DNA of 64,000 nt from Chloroflexota bacterium (lineage in GTDB: Bacteria; Chloroflexota; Anaerolineae; Anaerolineales; Villigracilaceae). Location: contig JAPLGS010000074.1 in assembly GCA_026390015.1 (NCBI GenBank), positions 1-64,000 of the forward strand. The letters are read 5' to 3'. This document shows, one piece after another, positions 8,909 through 17,926 of this stretch. The stretch's first letter is position 1, and each line of letters starts with the position of its first letter. Under the pieces are notes generated by a model that worked only from the letters and a program-made list of their open reading frames with translations, did not search any database and had not been told where the DNA came from. The position numbers and the translations under genes are program-made.

Positions 8909-9673
8909 TCAGAAATTCGGCTTCCTCTTCCCCAAAAATGCCGCTACGCCTTCGCGATGTTCTGCCGATTTTCCTGCTTCTTCCTGCAGGATTCCTTCAA
9001 AATTGAGAATACGTTCCAAATTAGGGATGACCGCCTCATTGAAAGCTTTCTTGCCTACCGCAAACGCTTCCCTCGGACCTGTTGCCAGCGTGCCCGCAAC
9101 TTGATTGACCAGCGCCTGAAAATTGAACCCACCTATCTGATTAACCATGCCCCATTGATAGGCCTGCTCTGCAGTAATAGGTTTATTCGAATAAAAATAT
9201 TCCTGCGCGCGTCCCAAACCGATATAGGTTGGCAATAACAATGAAACGCCAGAATCAGGCGCGAGCGCAATCCCGCCGAATCCAACCACAAAGTAAGCGC
9301 TGGATTTCGCGATCCGCAAGTCACAGGCGAGCGCAACCCCGAAAGCCGCGCCAGCGCACGGCCCATTGACTGCCGCCACAACCGGCTTCCCCATTTTACG
9401 AATTTGTAAAATTAACGGGTTATAGGTTTTATCTAAATGATCACGATATGAAATTTCAGTTCCCCTTTGCATCTCGGTGATATCCTGCCCGGCGCTGAAT
9501 ACTTTTCCGCTGCCGGTTATCACAACACAGCGCACCTGCGGATTCTTCTCCGCATCAATGAGGGCTTTCCTCAGTTCGTTGACCATCTCAAAGTTAAAGG
9601 AGTTGGCGCGCTCGGGGCGATTCAGAGTCAGCACCGCTGTGCCCGCTTGAATGGTAATAAGAAGCGTTGTCAT
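8909..9673 (-). CDS. Enoyl-CoA hydratase/isomerase, PaaG-like
   Basis: 254 residues of the crotonase fold: the oxyanion-hole motifs FSAGQDITEM (about 59-68) and NGPCAGAAFGVALACDLRIA (103-122), then LAPDSG with Asp140. The Asp in this PDSG position is characteristic of PaaG-type isomerases acting on ring-opened or epoxide CoA thioesters, whereas classical hydratases carry Glu residues here. The exact substrate is not determined. GAGGACGA precedes the ATG. A terminator-like hairpin sits just upstream (9685-9727), so expression may depend on readthrough from the small gene above. Confidence 0.82.
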   Translation of the reverse strand: MTTLLITIQAGTAVLTLNRPERANSFNFEMVNELRKALIDAEKNPQVRCVVITGSGKVFSAGQDITEMQRGTEISYRDHLDKTYNPLILQIRKMGKPVVAAVNGPCAGAAFGVALACDLRIAKSSAYFVVGFGGIALAPDSGVSLLLPTYIGLGRAQEYFYSNKPITAEQAYQWGMVNQIGGFNFQALVNQVAGTLATGPREAFAVGKKAFNEAVIPNLERILNFEGILQEEAGKSAEHREGVAAFLGKRKPNF

Positions 9674-9684
9674 TCGTCCTCAAT

Positions 9685-9727
9685 AAAAAAAGTGACCGTC
9701 AAATTCTAATGAGACTGCCACTTTTTT
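9685..9727 (-). terminator. Terminator after the 122-residue hypothetical gene
   Basis: AAAAAAGTG pairs with CACTTTTTT, with an interrupted inner stem, and is followed by seven T on the minus strand. It ends only about 12 nt before the start codon of the hydratase gene, so it may double as an attenuator of that gene. Confidence 0.65.
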
Positions 9728-9734
9728 GAAAAAT

Positions 9735-10100
9735 CTATTCGTCGGGGAAATCGTCGATCAGATCATCGTCACCAGCATCCGTTTCATATTCGATACCGTC
9801 GCTGTCGAGATAGACCCAAAGGAGCAGTACATGCCCATCAGGAGTTGAAACATTGCGGGCGGCAAGAATCGGCGCAGTTTCTTCAACACCAGTTTCGTTG
9901 CGATAATGCAGATGGATGGAGGTTTTATTATGCCAGGCGGCGTAGCACCGTTCGACGAGCGCAGGCCCGTTAAATGTGCGCAGCCGTGTAAGCGCGGGGA
10001 CAGAGAGATTCGGGCTTTCGTTCAAACCCAATGCCCAGCCGTCGTTTACTTGTTCAAAAATCGGTGGGGGACCTTCGATGATCGTGATTTTATCTTCCAT
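9735..10100 (-). CDS. Conserved hypothetical acidic protein
   Basis: 121 residues from the ATG at 10100, chosen for AGGA about 7 nt upstream; an in-frame start 10 codons earlier has no such site. The protein is soluble, with a predicted alpha/beta pattern, and ends in a very acidic tail (DAGDDDLIDDFPDE). No cysteine pair, signal peptide or known motif is seen. I do not recognise the family. It is leftward between pyrD and the hydratase gene, with its own terminator. Confidence 0.6.
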   Translation of the reverse strand: MEDKITIIEGPPPIFEQVNDGWALGLNESPNLSVPALTRLRTFNGPALVERCYAAWHNKTSIHLHYRNETGVEETAPILAARNVSTPDGHVLLLWVYLDSDGIEYETDAGDDDLIDDFPDE

Positions 10101-10184
10101 AGTGTTTCCTATAATTTGAGAATATACCACAACTATGGATAGAAAACCTTTCAGAGTCTTATTAGAATTTTAGATGCCAGGATT

Positions 10185-11273
10185 CTACAAGGCTCGCAAA
10201 ATTTCCTTTACCAACCAAGGCCCGCGATAGATCAAACCCGTATAAACCTGCACCAACGCCGCGCCCATATCAAGGCGGCGTTTTGCATCCTCTGGATCCA
10301 TGATGCCGCCCGCACTCACCACAGAGACTTCTCCATTTACGCGTAATAATGTTTGATGAAGAATCGCTTCGCTCCGAGCCGTGAGCGGACTCCCGCTCAA
10401 CCCGCCTGATTCGCCTTTTAGGTTTGATCTTAATCCCTCGCGTGCCAGAGTAGTATTCGTGACGATAATTCCATCCATCTTTGCGCGCAAAATTGCTTCG
10501 ATAGAATCATCCAATTCTGATGCTGATAAATCAGGAGCAAGTTTCACAAGGATTGGAATTCGCTTCTCAAGATTTTTTTCCTCGATCAGGCGTTGTTGAT
10601 GCAAATGGGTTAGTAAACTTTCAAGCGCGGCGCGTCCCTGCAATTCACGTAATCCCACAGTGTTCGGCGAACTGACATTGATCGTTAAATAATCGGCATA
10701 GGCTGCGAAGTTTTGCAACAATGAAAGATAATCTAATGCCGCTTCTTCATTGGGAGTCTCTTTATTTTTTCCGAGATTGATGCCCAAAATTGCTCCGCCT
10801 TTATTAATGGATGTGACATTCCTTTTTTTATTGCGCGGCATAATACCATAAATATTCTCGAACCAGCCTGCGCGCAAAGAGGGATTCAAATTGCGCTGCA
10901 TAAACTCGGCGCCATAACTTGGAAAGCCCATGCGGTTGATGACGGCATCATCTTCTAAAAGGCGGAAAATGCGCGGGGACGGATTCCCAGCTTGCGGACT
11001 GGGAGTGACCGTTCCGATCTCGATGTGACCAAATCCCAGAGCGGCGAGTCCACGAATGGCGATTCCATCCTTGTCATATCCAGCGGCGAGTCCAACAGGA
11101 TTCTTGAAAGTCAGTCCAAAAACGCTGACGGGTTTTGAAGGAGTTTTGTAGATCAATTCAAGCAGTTTGTAAGAAGGGTAAAAATATCCCGCGATACGCA
11201 ATGCGTTTATTGTGAGTGCGTGAGCGCGCTCGGGGTCAAGACGAAAAAGATGGGAACGGAGAGTTTTATACAT
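10185..11273 (-). CDS. pyrD: Dihydroorotate dehydrogenase, quinone-dependent (class 2)
   Basis: 362 residues. It oxidises dihydroorotate to orotate with FMN, passing electrons to membrane quinone. The class-2 N-terminal helical segment (residues 1-40, DPERAHALTINAL) is present. So are FKNPVGLAAGYDKDG (FMN site), LTINVSSPNTVGLRELQ with the class-2 catalytic Ser, and a C-terminal VSAGGIMDPEDA phosphate-binding stretch. pyrE, pyrF and pyrC are within 10 kb, so most of the de novo UMP route from carbamoyl-aspartate is here, though not as one operon. The quinone link fits the aerobic or anaerobic respiratory genes elsewhere in the window. Confidence 0.95.
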   Translation of the reverse strand: MYKTLRSHLFRLDPERAHALTINALRIAGYFYPSYKLLELIYKTPSKPVSVFGLTFKNPVGLAAGYDKDGIAIRGLAALGFGHIEIGTVTPSPQAGNPSPRIFRLLEDDAVINRMGFPSYGAEFMQRNLNPSLRAGWFENIYGIMPRNKKRNVTSINKGGAILGINLGKNKETPNEEAALDYLSLLQNFAAYADYLTINVSSPNTVGLRELQGRAALESLLTHLHQQRLIEEKNLEKRIPILVKLAPDLSASELDDSIEAILRAKMDGIIVTNTTLAREGLRSNLKGESGGLSGSPLTARSEAILHQTLLRVNGEVSVVSAGGIMDPEDAKRRLDMGAALVQVYTGLIYRGPWLVKEILRAL

Positions 11274-11296
11274 TTATTTACCGACTTCACCTAATT

Positions 11297-11325
11297 TTGA
11301 CAAATTAAGCAAAGTACACTATACT
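11297..11325 (+). promoter_or_regulatory. Consensus sigma-70-type promoter, leaderless
   Basis: TTGACA (11297-11302), a 17-nt spacer, TATACT (11320-11325). Only six nt separate the -10 box from the ATG at 11332, so transcription should begin at or next to the start codon. No Shine-Dalgarno site is present. Confidence 0.75.
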
Positions 11326-11331
11326 AAATTT

Positions 11332-12471
11332 ATGGAAATTGATCGAAGTCTATTTTATCATATTCAAAAAGAACTTCAATCCGAGCCAAAAGCGCTTATT
11401 TTGTATGGTCCGCGACAGGCGGGAAAGACCACGTTAATTGGGCAATTGCTGGCAAAAACCAATTTGACCTACGTTCAATTGAACGGAGATGACTTGCGGA
11501 CACAAGAACTGTTGAGCCGCGCCGACCTGGATAAGCTTAAATCTATTATGGGCACAAATCAATTACTGGTAATTGATGAAGCCCAGCGCATTGAGAACAT
11601 TGGGCTAACGCTCAAACTGATCTTTGACCATTATAAGATACATATCCTTGCTTCAGGCTCCGCTTCGTTTGACCTTGCAAATAAGATCAATGAGTCGTTG
11701 ACAGGTCGTTCGTCCACTTTTATTTTGTATCCTTTCTCATACAATGAACTTCCAATTCATCCGCCCATCACTTCAAACAGCGAACGCATGGAGGAGTTCT
11801 TACGTTTTGGGATGTATCCAAAAGTGGTAAGTTACGACTCATATGAAGATAAGGAAAATTATCTCTACGACCTGATCAACAATTATCTTTATCGCGATAT
11901 TCTCTCCTTCGAGCAGGTAAAGAAACCAAAGAAAGTCCTGGATCTGCTTTCCCTTCTGGCATTACAGATCGGGTCAGAAGTTTCCACTGCGGAGTTGGCT
12001 TCGCATCTTTCCATCTCAAAAATATCGGTTGAAAAATATCTCGACCTGCTGGAGAAGATGTTTGTGATCGTCAACCTGCGCGGATTTAGCCGTAACCTGC
12101 GCAAAGAGATCTCGAAGTCTTCCAAATATTATTTTGTAGATCTGGGATTCCGCAACGCATTGATCCGCAATTTCAACCCGCTCCACATCCGCGCGGACGT
12201 GGGGGCATTGTTCGAAAATTTCGCTGTGATCGAGCGGATGAAAAATCTTCTACATCAGCGTCGCTATGCCAATTTTTATTTCTGGCGAACCTATGACCAA
12301 AAGGAAATTGACCTGATCGAAGAAAAGCAGGGTGAATTAAAAGCGTTTGAATTCAAATGGAAAGATCAGGGCGGAAATGCGAAAGCGGCAAAAGAGTTCA
12401 CCGCAACTTATAAAAGCAGTCAGTTTCAAGTTATCACCCCAGCCAACTTTGACAAATTTTTATCGGAATAG
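11332..12471 (+). CDS. DUF4143-type ATPase with C-terminal nuclease-like domain
   Basis: 379 residues. The N-terminal P-loop ATPase has Walker A GPRQAGKTTL (about 26-35) and Walker B LLVIDEAQ (about 80-87). A winged-helix-like segment follows (about 195-245). The C-terminal domain contains EIDLI then AFEFKW, an Asp and Glu-x-Lys arrangement as in PD-(D/E)XK nucleases. This is the common AAA_14/DUF4143 architecture, often mobile and of unclear role, possibly in defence or stress. It sits alone on the plus strand between pyrD and pyrE and has its own leaderless promoter, suggesting an inserted cassette. Confidence 0.85.
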   Translation: MEIDRSLFYHIQKELQSEPKALILYGPRQAGKTTLIGQLLAKTNLTYVQLNGDDLRTQELLSRADLDKLKSIMGTNQLLVIDEAQRIENIGLTLKLIFDHYKIHILASGSASFDLANKINESLTGRSSTFILYPFSYNELPIHPPITSNSERMEEFLRFGMYPKVVSYDSYEDKENYLYDLINNYLYRDILSFEQVKKPKKVLDLLSLLALQIGSEVSTAELASHLSISKISVEKYLDLLEKMFVIVNLRGFSRNLRKEISKSSKYYFVDLGFRNALIRNFNPLHIRADVGALFENFAVIERMKNLLHQRRYANFYFWRTYDQKEIDLIEEKQGELKAFEFKWKDQGGNAKAAKEFTATYKSSQFQVITPANFDKFLSE

Positions 12472-12518
12472 AAGTTGAATATAAAATCCATCCGCTAGTG
12501 ATAGACGCGGGGAATTTT

Positions 12519-13130
12519 TTATTTCGAGGTTTTCAGAAACTTCCTCGTCTCTTCGATCTTATCCTTCGCAACTTTTCCATTCCCCTCCCAATGATCCAGC
12601 AGCTGCGTGATGGTCAACACGGCTTGCATGGAATATCCCGCCTGGTCCAAAGACTCTTTCGCGCCAGATTGTCGGTCCACCAAAACGACGATATCTTTTA
12701 CGATCAAGCCGACAGCGGTTAATTTTTCGATGGCTTCGAATTTGCTTCCGCCGGTGGTGGCGAGATCGTCAATGACGATCGCTGTTTCACCAGAATGGAA
12801 CACACCTTCTATTTCGGCTTTTGTGCCATACGTTTTCACTTCCTTGCGCGGGTAGATCATGGGATAGTTTCCTTGCAAAGAGATCGCGGTCGCGATGGGA
12901 ATGGCGGCATAAGGCAAACCCGCCAGACGGTCAAATTTTAGCGTTTGAAGAATTGGCAAATAAGCCGCTCCAATTTGCTCGAGTAATTTCGGAAAAGAAA
13001 TAATACGGCGCAGGTCAATATAGATGGGAGAAATGAGTCCAGACTTCAAGTTGAATTCGCCAAATTTGATACAGCCCGCGTCGAGCAGGCCATCAGCGAG
13101 AGCGGATTGAGATGAATTAAGTTTTGTCAT
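12519..13130 (-). CDS. pyrE: Orotate phosphoribosyltransferase
   Basis: 203 residues from the ATG at 13130, chosen because AAGGA lies upstream; a TTG nine codons earlier would overlap pyrF by 4 nt. It joins orotate to PRPP to make OMP. The PRPP-binding motif AIVIDDLATTGGS (near 116-128) and KEVKTYGTKAEIEG (flexible loop) are present. The gene follows pyrF by 23 nt, so the two form an operon in the order pyrF-pyrE. Confidence 0.93.
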   Translation of the reverse strand: MTKLNSSQSALADGLLDAGCIKFGEFNLKSGLISPIYIDLRRIISFPKLLEQIGAAYLPILQTLKFDRLAGLPYAAIPIATAISLQGNYPMIYPRKEVKTYGTKAEIEGVFHSGETAIVIDDLATTGGSKFEAIEKLTAVGLIVKDIVVLVDRQSGAKESLDQAGYSMQAVLTITQLLDHWEGNGKVAKDKIEETRKFLKTSK

Positions 13131-13153
13131 GGATGAGTCCTTTTTTACTGCGA

Positions 13154-13987
13154 TCAACGATTCATATCACGTTTGATATTCACGATCTGATCGCGAAATT
13201 CGGCGGCGGCTTTGGCTGGGTTTGAGGAACGGGAAATTCCGCGCGAGATGGGAATCAACAATCCTTTGCCGTCGGCGCGCAAGCCTGATCTCAAAGTGGA
13301 CTCCAACTCCCCGCCCTGCGCCCCAACGCCGGGCGTAAGGAACCACAGATCAGGCACAGAAGCGCGGATCATTCCCATAATTTTCGGGTGAGTTGCGCCA
13401 ACGACGATTCCAATGTTATTGTTCACATTCCATTTTTGCGCGAGGTGCGCAACATAATTATACAAAGGCATCGGGCTATCTGAACCTGTAGGTAACACCA
13501 AAACATTTTGCAGATCCATTGAGCCGGCGTTGGATGTTTTACACAACAGAAAAATCCCGTTTTCTGGATTGCTGATAAATGGTTCGATGGAGTCGTGCCC
13601 AAGATATGGGTTCAATGTGATGCAATGCGCGCCCAAATGCTCAAAAGCGGATTGGGCGTAGGCTTCGGCAGTGGAAGCAATGTCGCCGCGTTTCGCATCC
13701 AAAATGACGGGGATCTTTGATCCGAGTCTTTTTGATTCCTCGCTGATGGCTTCGATGACCTGCTTGAGCGCGCTCCAACCTTCGGCACCGAACACTTCGA
13801 AGAACGCGGCGTTGGGTTTGAATGCCGCAGCGTAGGGAGCTGTCTGCTTGACGAGAGTCAGGCAAAAATCGAGAGCAGAAGCGGCACTGGATTCTTTAAG
13901 ATCAGGGATGTGCGGGTCGAGTCCAATGCAGAGCAGGGAGGAAGAGTCTTCGACTCGTTTTTCCAAAAAAGAAAAAAAGGTTTCCAT
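13154..13987 (-). CDS. pyrF: Orotidine-5'-phosphate decarboxylase, type 2
   Basis: 277 residues, the longer type-2 form of the TIM-barrel enzyme that converts OMP to UMP. LCIGLDPHIPDL opens the barrel, VILDAKRGDIASTA carries the catalytic Asp-x-Lys-x3-Asp set, and VGAQGGELESTL lies near the phosphate site. It is the first gene of the pyrF-pyrE pair. A 30-bp palindrome lies upstream (14009-14038). Confidence 0.93.
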   Translation of the reverse strand: METFFSFLEKRVEDSSSLLCIGLDPHIPDLKESSAASALDFCLTLVKQTAPYAAAFKPNAAFFEVFGAEGWSALKQVIEAISEESKRLGSKIPVILDAKRGDIASTAEAYAQSAFEHLGAHCITLNPYLGHDSIEPFISNPENGIFLLCKTSNAGSMDLQNVLVLPTGSDSPMPLYNYVAHLAQKWNVNNNIGIVVGATHPKIMGMIRASVPDLWFLTPGVGAQGGELESTLRSGLRADGKGLLIPISRGISRSSNPAKAAAEFRDQIVNIKRDMNR

Positions 13988-14008
13988 CGATTATCCTTTT
14001 ATAAGTAA

Positions 14009-14038
14009 GACCCTAAAGGTTTTGAAACCTTTAGGGTC
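14009..14038. repeat. Perfect 14-bp-arm palindrome between pyrF and the surface protein gene
   Basis: GACCCTAAAGGTTT, a 2-nt centre, then its exact reverse complement. It follows the stop of the lamin-tail gene, so it may act as a terminator, although no proper T-run follows. Similar CCCTAAAGGTTT palindromes are known as dispersed intergenic repeats in this group (recalled, not checked). Confidence 0.6.
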
Positions 14039-14044
14039 TATATT

Positions 14045-17000
14045 TTACTTTATAAAAGATTCCCACTTACTCATATTTTCAGGAATGTATAACTCTCCCT
14101 GCCAGCCGGGTTGATCCCAATAGAAGGTGCTCCAAATATTTGCTCCGTATCCGCGGCATTCGGCGAAGAGGAAATCTGCGGGGAGAGTGTCGGGCAGATC
14201 GCAGACGGCGGGTTCGAAAGTTTCACCCGGCGCGGAAGGAACTTTGCCCTCGCGCGTGTTGGCGAGGTTGGGCGTGGGGATGCAATCTGTTTTCCATTCA
14301 CCGAAACCAAATTCGTTGCTTTTGCTGTCAGGCATACGACAGATGGATTGATCTTCATTTTTGGCGACAGGATATGTATAAGAATCGTAGACTTCTCCGT
14401 TGGGGTGGAGCAGGCGCACGGTATCGCCGCCGTCACTCAGCAGGATGTTGGTTTCAAGACCATAATAAACGATGCGCTCTCCAGGCTGTAAAATGATATT
14501 AGACAACGTAAAGGGTTCCGACCCGAGGCCTGCTTCATCATCCAATCGGAAACCACTCAGGCTGATAGCCACAGCGCCTGCATTTTTTATCTCGATGAAT
14601 TCATCGAAGACATTGATCTTGCCGTCTTGATTCCAGTCAAAGCTAGGGCGCGCAAGGAATTCGTTGATGATGGGACGGCCAACGATAACAACTACCGGGG
14701 TTGGAGAGCGGTAAGGGGTGGGTTTTTTTGTAGGCGCGGCTGGAGGAGGAGTTGAGGTTGGGAGAACTGTAGTTATCCAGTTAACTCTTTTAGGAGTTCC
14801 CCTTACTGTGGTGAGACCATTACGATTTATAGCAAAAGGCGTACCCGCGAATGTTCCCCACGCAGCACCTGAATTAGAATCCGATATTTTTCCTTTTCTC
14901 TCCATACTGGCAAAAGAAGGGGAAGCGGAACCGGCAGGCCAATTGCCACGATCAATATTAGCCTCGTCAATTGTATTATTAGAGGAATCTAGTAACCGTA
15001 AGTGTTGCCCACTTGTAAAATTATCGACAAGCCTTACACTAAAACATTTGTCCTCTATAACGTTTTGGAATACGTTTTGGTAATCAGTATCAGCGCCGGT
15101 ACATGGACTGGTAATCGTAGTGGAACGCGCTAAAAGAAAGAACCCTCCTGCAGGAATTGTATCGCTGGCGTCAAAAGAAGCCAAGTCTATTATAGTAGTC
15201 CCGTTATCGACTTGCAGCTTCCAGCCATTCAGGCTTATAGGATCATTTGCGTTCATGTTAAATAGTTCTATCCATTCATCGCCTGCGGTTGGTAATGATG
15301 TGCCAGCCCAGGCAACTTCATTGATCAGAACCAGTGGATTAAATGTCGAAGTGGCCGTTGGCAGGGGTGTTGGGGTTGGTGTTGTATACGAAACACTATT
15401 ATCAGTAAATGTATTAGCCGTATTATTACGTCCTAACAAATCTGTCACTCGATTTGCGGCAATGGATGGGATTAAAGTTCCTCTTCCAGTCACCGCCGTT
15501 GCTGAAAGGGTGAAGCTCGTATGATCCCCTGAATCTGCAATACTCCATGTGATTCCTGTTGCTGTTCCGTTTTGAGTAATGTCTGACAGGGTAAAGAAAC
15601 TGGCAATAATGGCTTTTGAAAAAACAACTGTAAATTTAATTGGCAAGGTACTCGTCGGGTCAGTCTGCCCAACTGCTTGATCCACGGTTACCCTCGGGGG
15701 GGTATCATTGTTGAAATAAACGGTGCTATTCGTACTTGTGCTTACATCATTACCATTGCCAGCAACATCGGTAACTTTACCCACACCAATAGTTGGAATT
15801 ATGGTATCCCCGGGATTCGAGGGGTCGACAACTGCTATTGCTGAAAGGGTAAAAGTTTTATTGTCACCCGAATTGGTAATTTTCCAAGTATTTCCAGTTA
15901 GAAGACCAGTTTCTACTATAGCAGATGGAATAAATTTACTGACATCAATAACTTCACTGAATACAACAGTGAAATTTATTGGAGATACATCTATTGGGGT
16001 TCCAACGGTTCCGGATTGCTGACCAACTGCCAAATCTACAGTCACCGTTGGGGCAGTATTATCCAGGGTGTATGTCTCATCAATAGCAGGTTCTGCGTTA
16101 GGCAGGAGAAAATTACCTGAGTCTTGAATGTTTTGAGCGGGGCTCAAATCCAATCCTACAATACCGTCGAAGGATCCAAGATCACCGCCCGAAATTGTCA
16201 CATTATATTCACTACTATTTAAAGGAGTCACAACTATTGTATCCGCTGTTGTTGTGCCATTTACAGCAAAGTCAGTGGAATCGACATTTTTTACAGCTTC
16301 ACTGAATATGACATGAAAAATCAAGCTGTCGGCATTAGTGGGCGTTGTAAGCGGGACTTGGCGTTTAAAAGAAATAAGGCTGGGAGGAATTTGATTATCT
16401 ATAATGATTGCATTATTTGCGCCTAGTGAGCCTACTGCACCCGTACTCGGCAATTCCAAAGTTGCATCCCCTACCGCGCCTGTGATCGTACCCCCATTTA
16501 ATGACAAAGAATCGGTTGCCACATAATCCAGGTCGGCAGAAACATCACCAGCAATTACGGTGTAGTTAAAGAAGATGGTGTCCTGGAGTCCACTAGCATC
16601 GGTTGCAGCCTTATCGAAGATTGCATTATGATGTGCCACCCCGGTATCAAGCAATAATTGTGGAGAGCCGGTAACATTCACGTTTGTGCTAAAGGTTACC
16701 GTTATGGGTATTATTGGATTTGATGTTGTTGTGTGGGTACCATTATTGGCGGCTGTAGAAGAGACATTGGTCACTCTTATGCAGGGGAAGAAAATGCTGG
16801 ATGAATCCTGTGGCTTACTTGCTGTTTGAATCCAATTAAAATCATTATCATTATCATTTGTGTCAAGACAACCATTATCCGCTCGTTCATAACTTTGATC
16901 TGCTATCCCACTTAATGGAGCCAAATAAAAGGGGGGTGAAGAATTGAACTCTTTATAGAGGGTGGTGCTGCACATTCCAACGCTATCAACAATAATATTT

Positions 17001-17422
17001 GAAGCATCGAATAAAGCACCCCCCCCATTATTTGCAACATCTACTGAATATGTTTGGTCGGGAGTTCCCGTAAAGGCTGAATTTCCCAAAAGGTAATGTT
17101 GTCCTGGATTAAGAGTTACAGATGGAATCGTTGCAAGGTCTGTTGATGTTGATCCACAACCACTCGAAGTCTTAATCTTCCATCCCGTTATATCAACGTT
17201 CTTTGTTGTTCGGTTAAAAAGTTCAATAAATTCATCAAGCCCACCATTAGGGCCAGTGCTACGAAACATGCTGATCACCACATCCCCCCCCGCTAAAACC
17301 GGATTCAATGGCGCCGCTTTTACAAAGTCATCCAAAAACATAGGCGCGGAAATACCCGCCAGCAAACTGATCAGCAGGGCCAGTAAAAGAAAAACGCGAG
17401 AGAAACTCTTCGAACGAATCAT
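14045..17422 (-). CDS. Secreted multidomain protein with lamin-tail and Ig-like domains
   Basis: 1125 residues from the ATG at 17422; a TTG 16 codons upstream also opens the frame and neither has a good ribosome binding site. Residues 1-36 look like a Sec signal peptide. Then follow a lamin-tail domain (about 45-175, DEFIELFNRTTKNVDITGWK), three or more Ig-like repeats (about 310-660, each with FTVVFSE/SEAVKN-type strands), a Pro/Thr linker, a second lamin-tail domain (about 690-830), another Pro/Thr linker, a third lamin-tail domain (about 900-1010) and a Cys-containing tail. Lamin-tail domains are recurrent in extracellular bacterial proteins and may bind surfaces or nucleic acid. No enzyme domain was seen. 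Likely a surface or matrix protein. Confidence 0.8.
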   Translation of the reverse strand: MIRSKSFSRVFLLLALLISLLAGISAPMFLDDFVKAAPLNPVLAGGDVVISMFRSTGPNGGLDEFIELFNRTTKNVDITGWKIKTSSGCGSTSTDLATIPSVTLNPGQHYLLGNSAFTGTPDQTYSVDVANNGGGALFDASNIIVDSVGMCSTTLYKEFNSSPPFYLAPLSGIADQSYERADNGCLDTNDNDNDFNWIQTASKPQDSSSIFFPCIRVTNVSSTAANNGTHTTTSNPIIPITVTFSTNVNVTGSPQLLLDTGVAHHNAIFDKAATDASGLQDTIFFNYTVIAGDVSADLDYVATDSLSLNGGTITGAVGDATLELPSTGAVGSLGANNAIIIDNQIPPSLISFKRQVPLTTPTNADSLIFHVIFSEAVKNVDSTDFAVNGTTTADTIVVTPLNSSEYNVTISGGDLGSFDGIVGLDLSPAQNIQDSGNFLLPNAEPAIDETYTLDNTAPTVTVDLAVGQQSGTVGTPIDVSPINFTVVFSEVIDVSKFIPSAIVETGLLTGNTWKITNSGDNKTFTLSAIAVVDPSNPGDTIIPTIGVGKVTDVAGNGNDVSTSTNSTVYFNNDTPPRVTVDQAVGQTDPTSTLPIKFTVVFSKAIIASFFTLSDITQNGTATGITWSIADSGDHTSFTLSATAVTGRGTLIPSIAANRVTDLLGRNNTANTFTDNSVSYTTPTPTPLPTATSTFNPLVLINEVAWAGTSLPTAGDEWIELFNMNANDPISLNGWKLQVDNGTTIIDLASFDASDTIPAGGFFLLARSTTITSPCTGADTDYQNVFQNVIEDKCFSVRLVDNFTSGQHLRLLDSSNNTIDEANIDRGNWPAGSASPSFASMERKGKISDSNSGAAWGTFAGTPFAINRNGLTTVRGTPKRVNWITTVLPTSTPPPAAPTKKPTPYRSPTPVVVIVGRPIINEFLARPSFDWNQDGKINVFDEFIEIKNAGAVAISLSGFRLDDEAGLGSEPFTLSNIILQPGERIVYYGLETNILLSDGGDTVRLLHPNGEVYDSYTYPVAKNEDQSICRMPDSKSNEFGFGEWKTDCIPTPNLANTREGKVPSAPGETFEPAVCDLPDTLPADFLFAECRGYGANIWSTFYWDQPGWQGELYIPENMSKWESFIK

Positions 17423-17551
17423 AATAATAAAAAAAGGTGTGGCTTCTGCCTGGCGCGTGAACCAATTCAAATTTACGCGCGAAGCTCAATATCCACAAGG
17501 AGGATTATAAGCCACCCTGCGTTTAATTGTCTATGAAAATAAGATCATTCA

Positions 17552-17812
17552 CTACCGTGGCTCGATCACCATTTTGATGGCGGTACGTATCTTTTCCTCA
17601 ATTTGAACTTCCACAAACTCAGGGACGCAGACCACATTGATCCCATCCTCTTTGAGATATCCAGTGGCAAGCACCAAGCCTTTAATCGCCTGATTTACAG
17701 CGCCCGCTCCAATGGCTTGCACTTCTGCCCGTTTATGATCGCGGACAACGCCGGCGATTGCCCCGGCGACTGCCGAGGTTCGGGAGTTGGCTGAAACTTT
17801 GATAATATCCAT
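17552..17812 (-). CDS. spoVS: Stage V sporulation protein S family
   Basis: 86 residues from the ATG at 17812, preceded by GGGAGGT. MDIIKVSANSRTSAVAGAIAG and KGLVLATGYL are hallmark sequences of the SpoVS family, an Alba-like fold found far beyond spore formers. It acts in the cytoplasm, and nucleic-acid binding is suspected from the fold. A promoter reads from within the candidate origin region, and the gene is the first to the left of the DnaA boxes. Confidence 0.92.
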   Translation of the reverse strand: MDIIKVSANSRTSAVAGAIAGVVRDHKRAEVQAIGAGAVNQAIKGLVLATGYLKEDGINVVCVPEFVEVQIEEKIRTAIKMVIEPR

Positions 17813-17854
17813 GACAACCTCCCACGGTTGGTTAAGAAGGAAATTACTTATTGA

Positions 17855-17883
17855 ATTGTACAGGAAACCCTTAATAGATTCAA
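17855..17883 (-). promoter_or_regulatory. Promoter of spoVS
   Basis: On the minus strand TTGAAT (17878-17883), a 17-nt spacer, TACAAT (17855-17860). The leader would be about 36 nt and contains the GGGAGGT site. Confidence 0.6.
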
Positions 17884-17926
17884 TAGTATATATATATTTA
17901 TATGGAATCGTAATAGTAGTAGGCCC

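Noticed and set aside
12519-13157. TTG start of pyrE at 13157, overlapping pyrF by 4 nt
   Set aside because: The ATG at 13130 has AAGGA at good spacing and gives a normal-length protein, so it is preferred, although coupling through the TTG remains possible.
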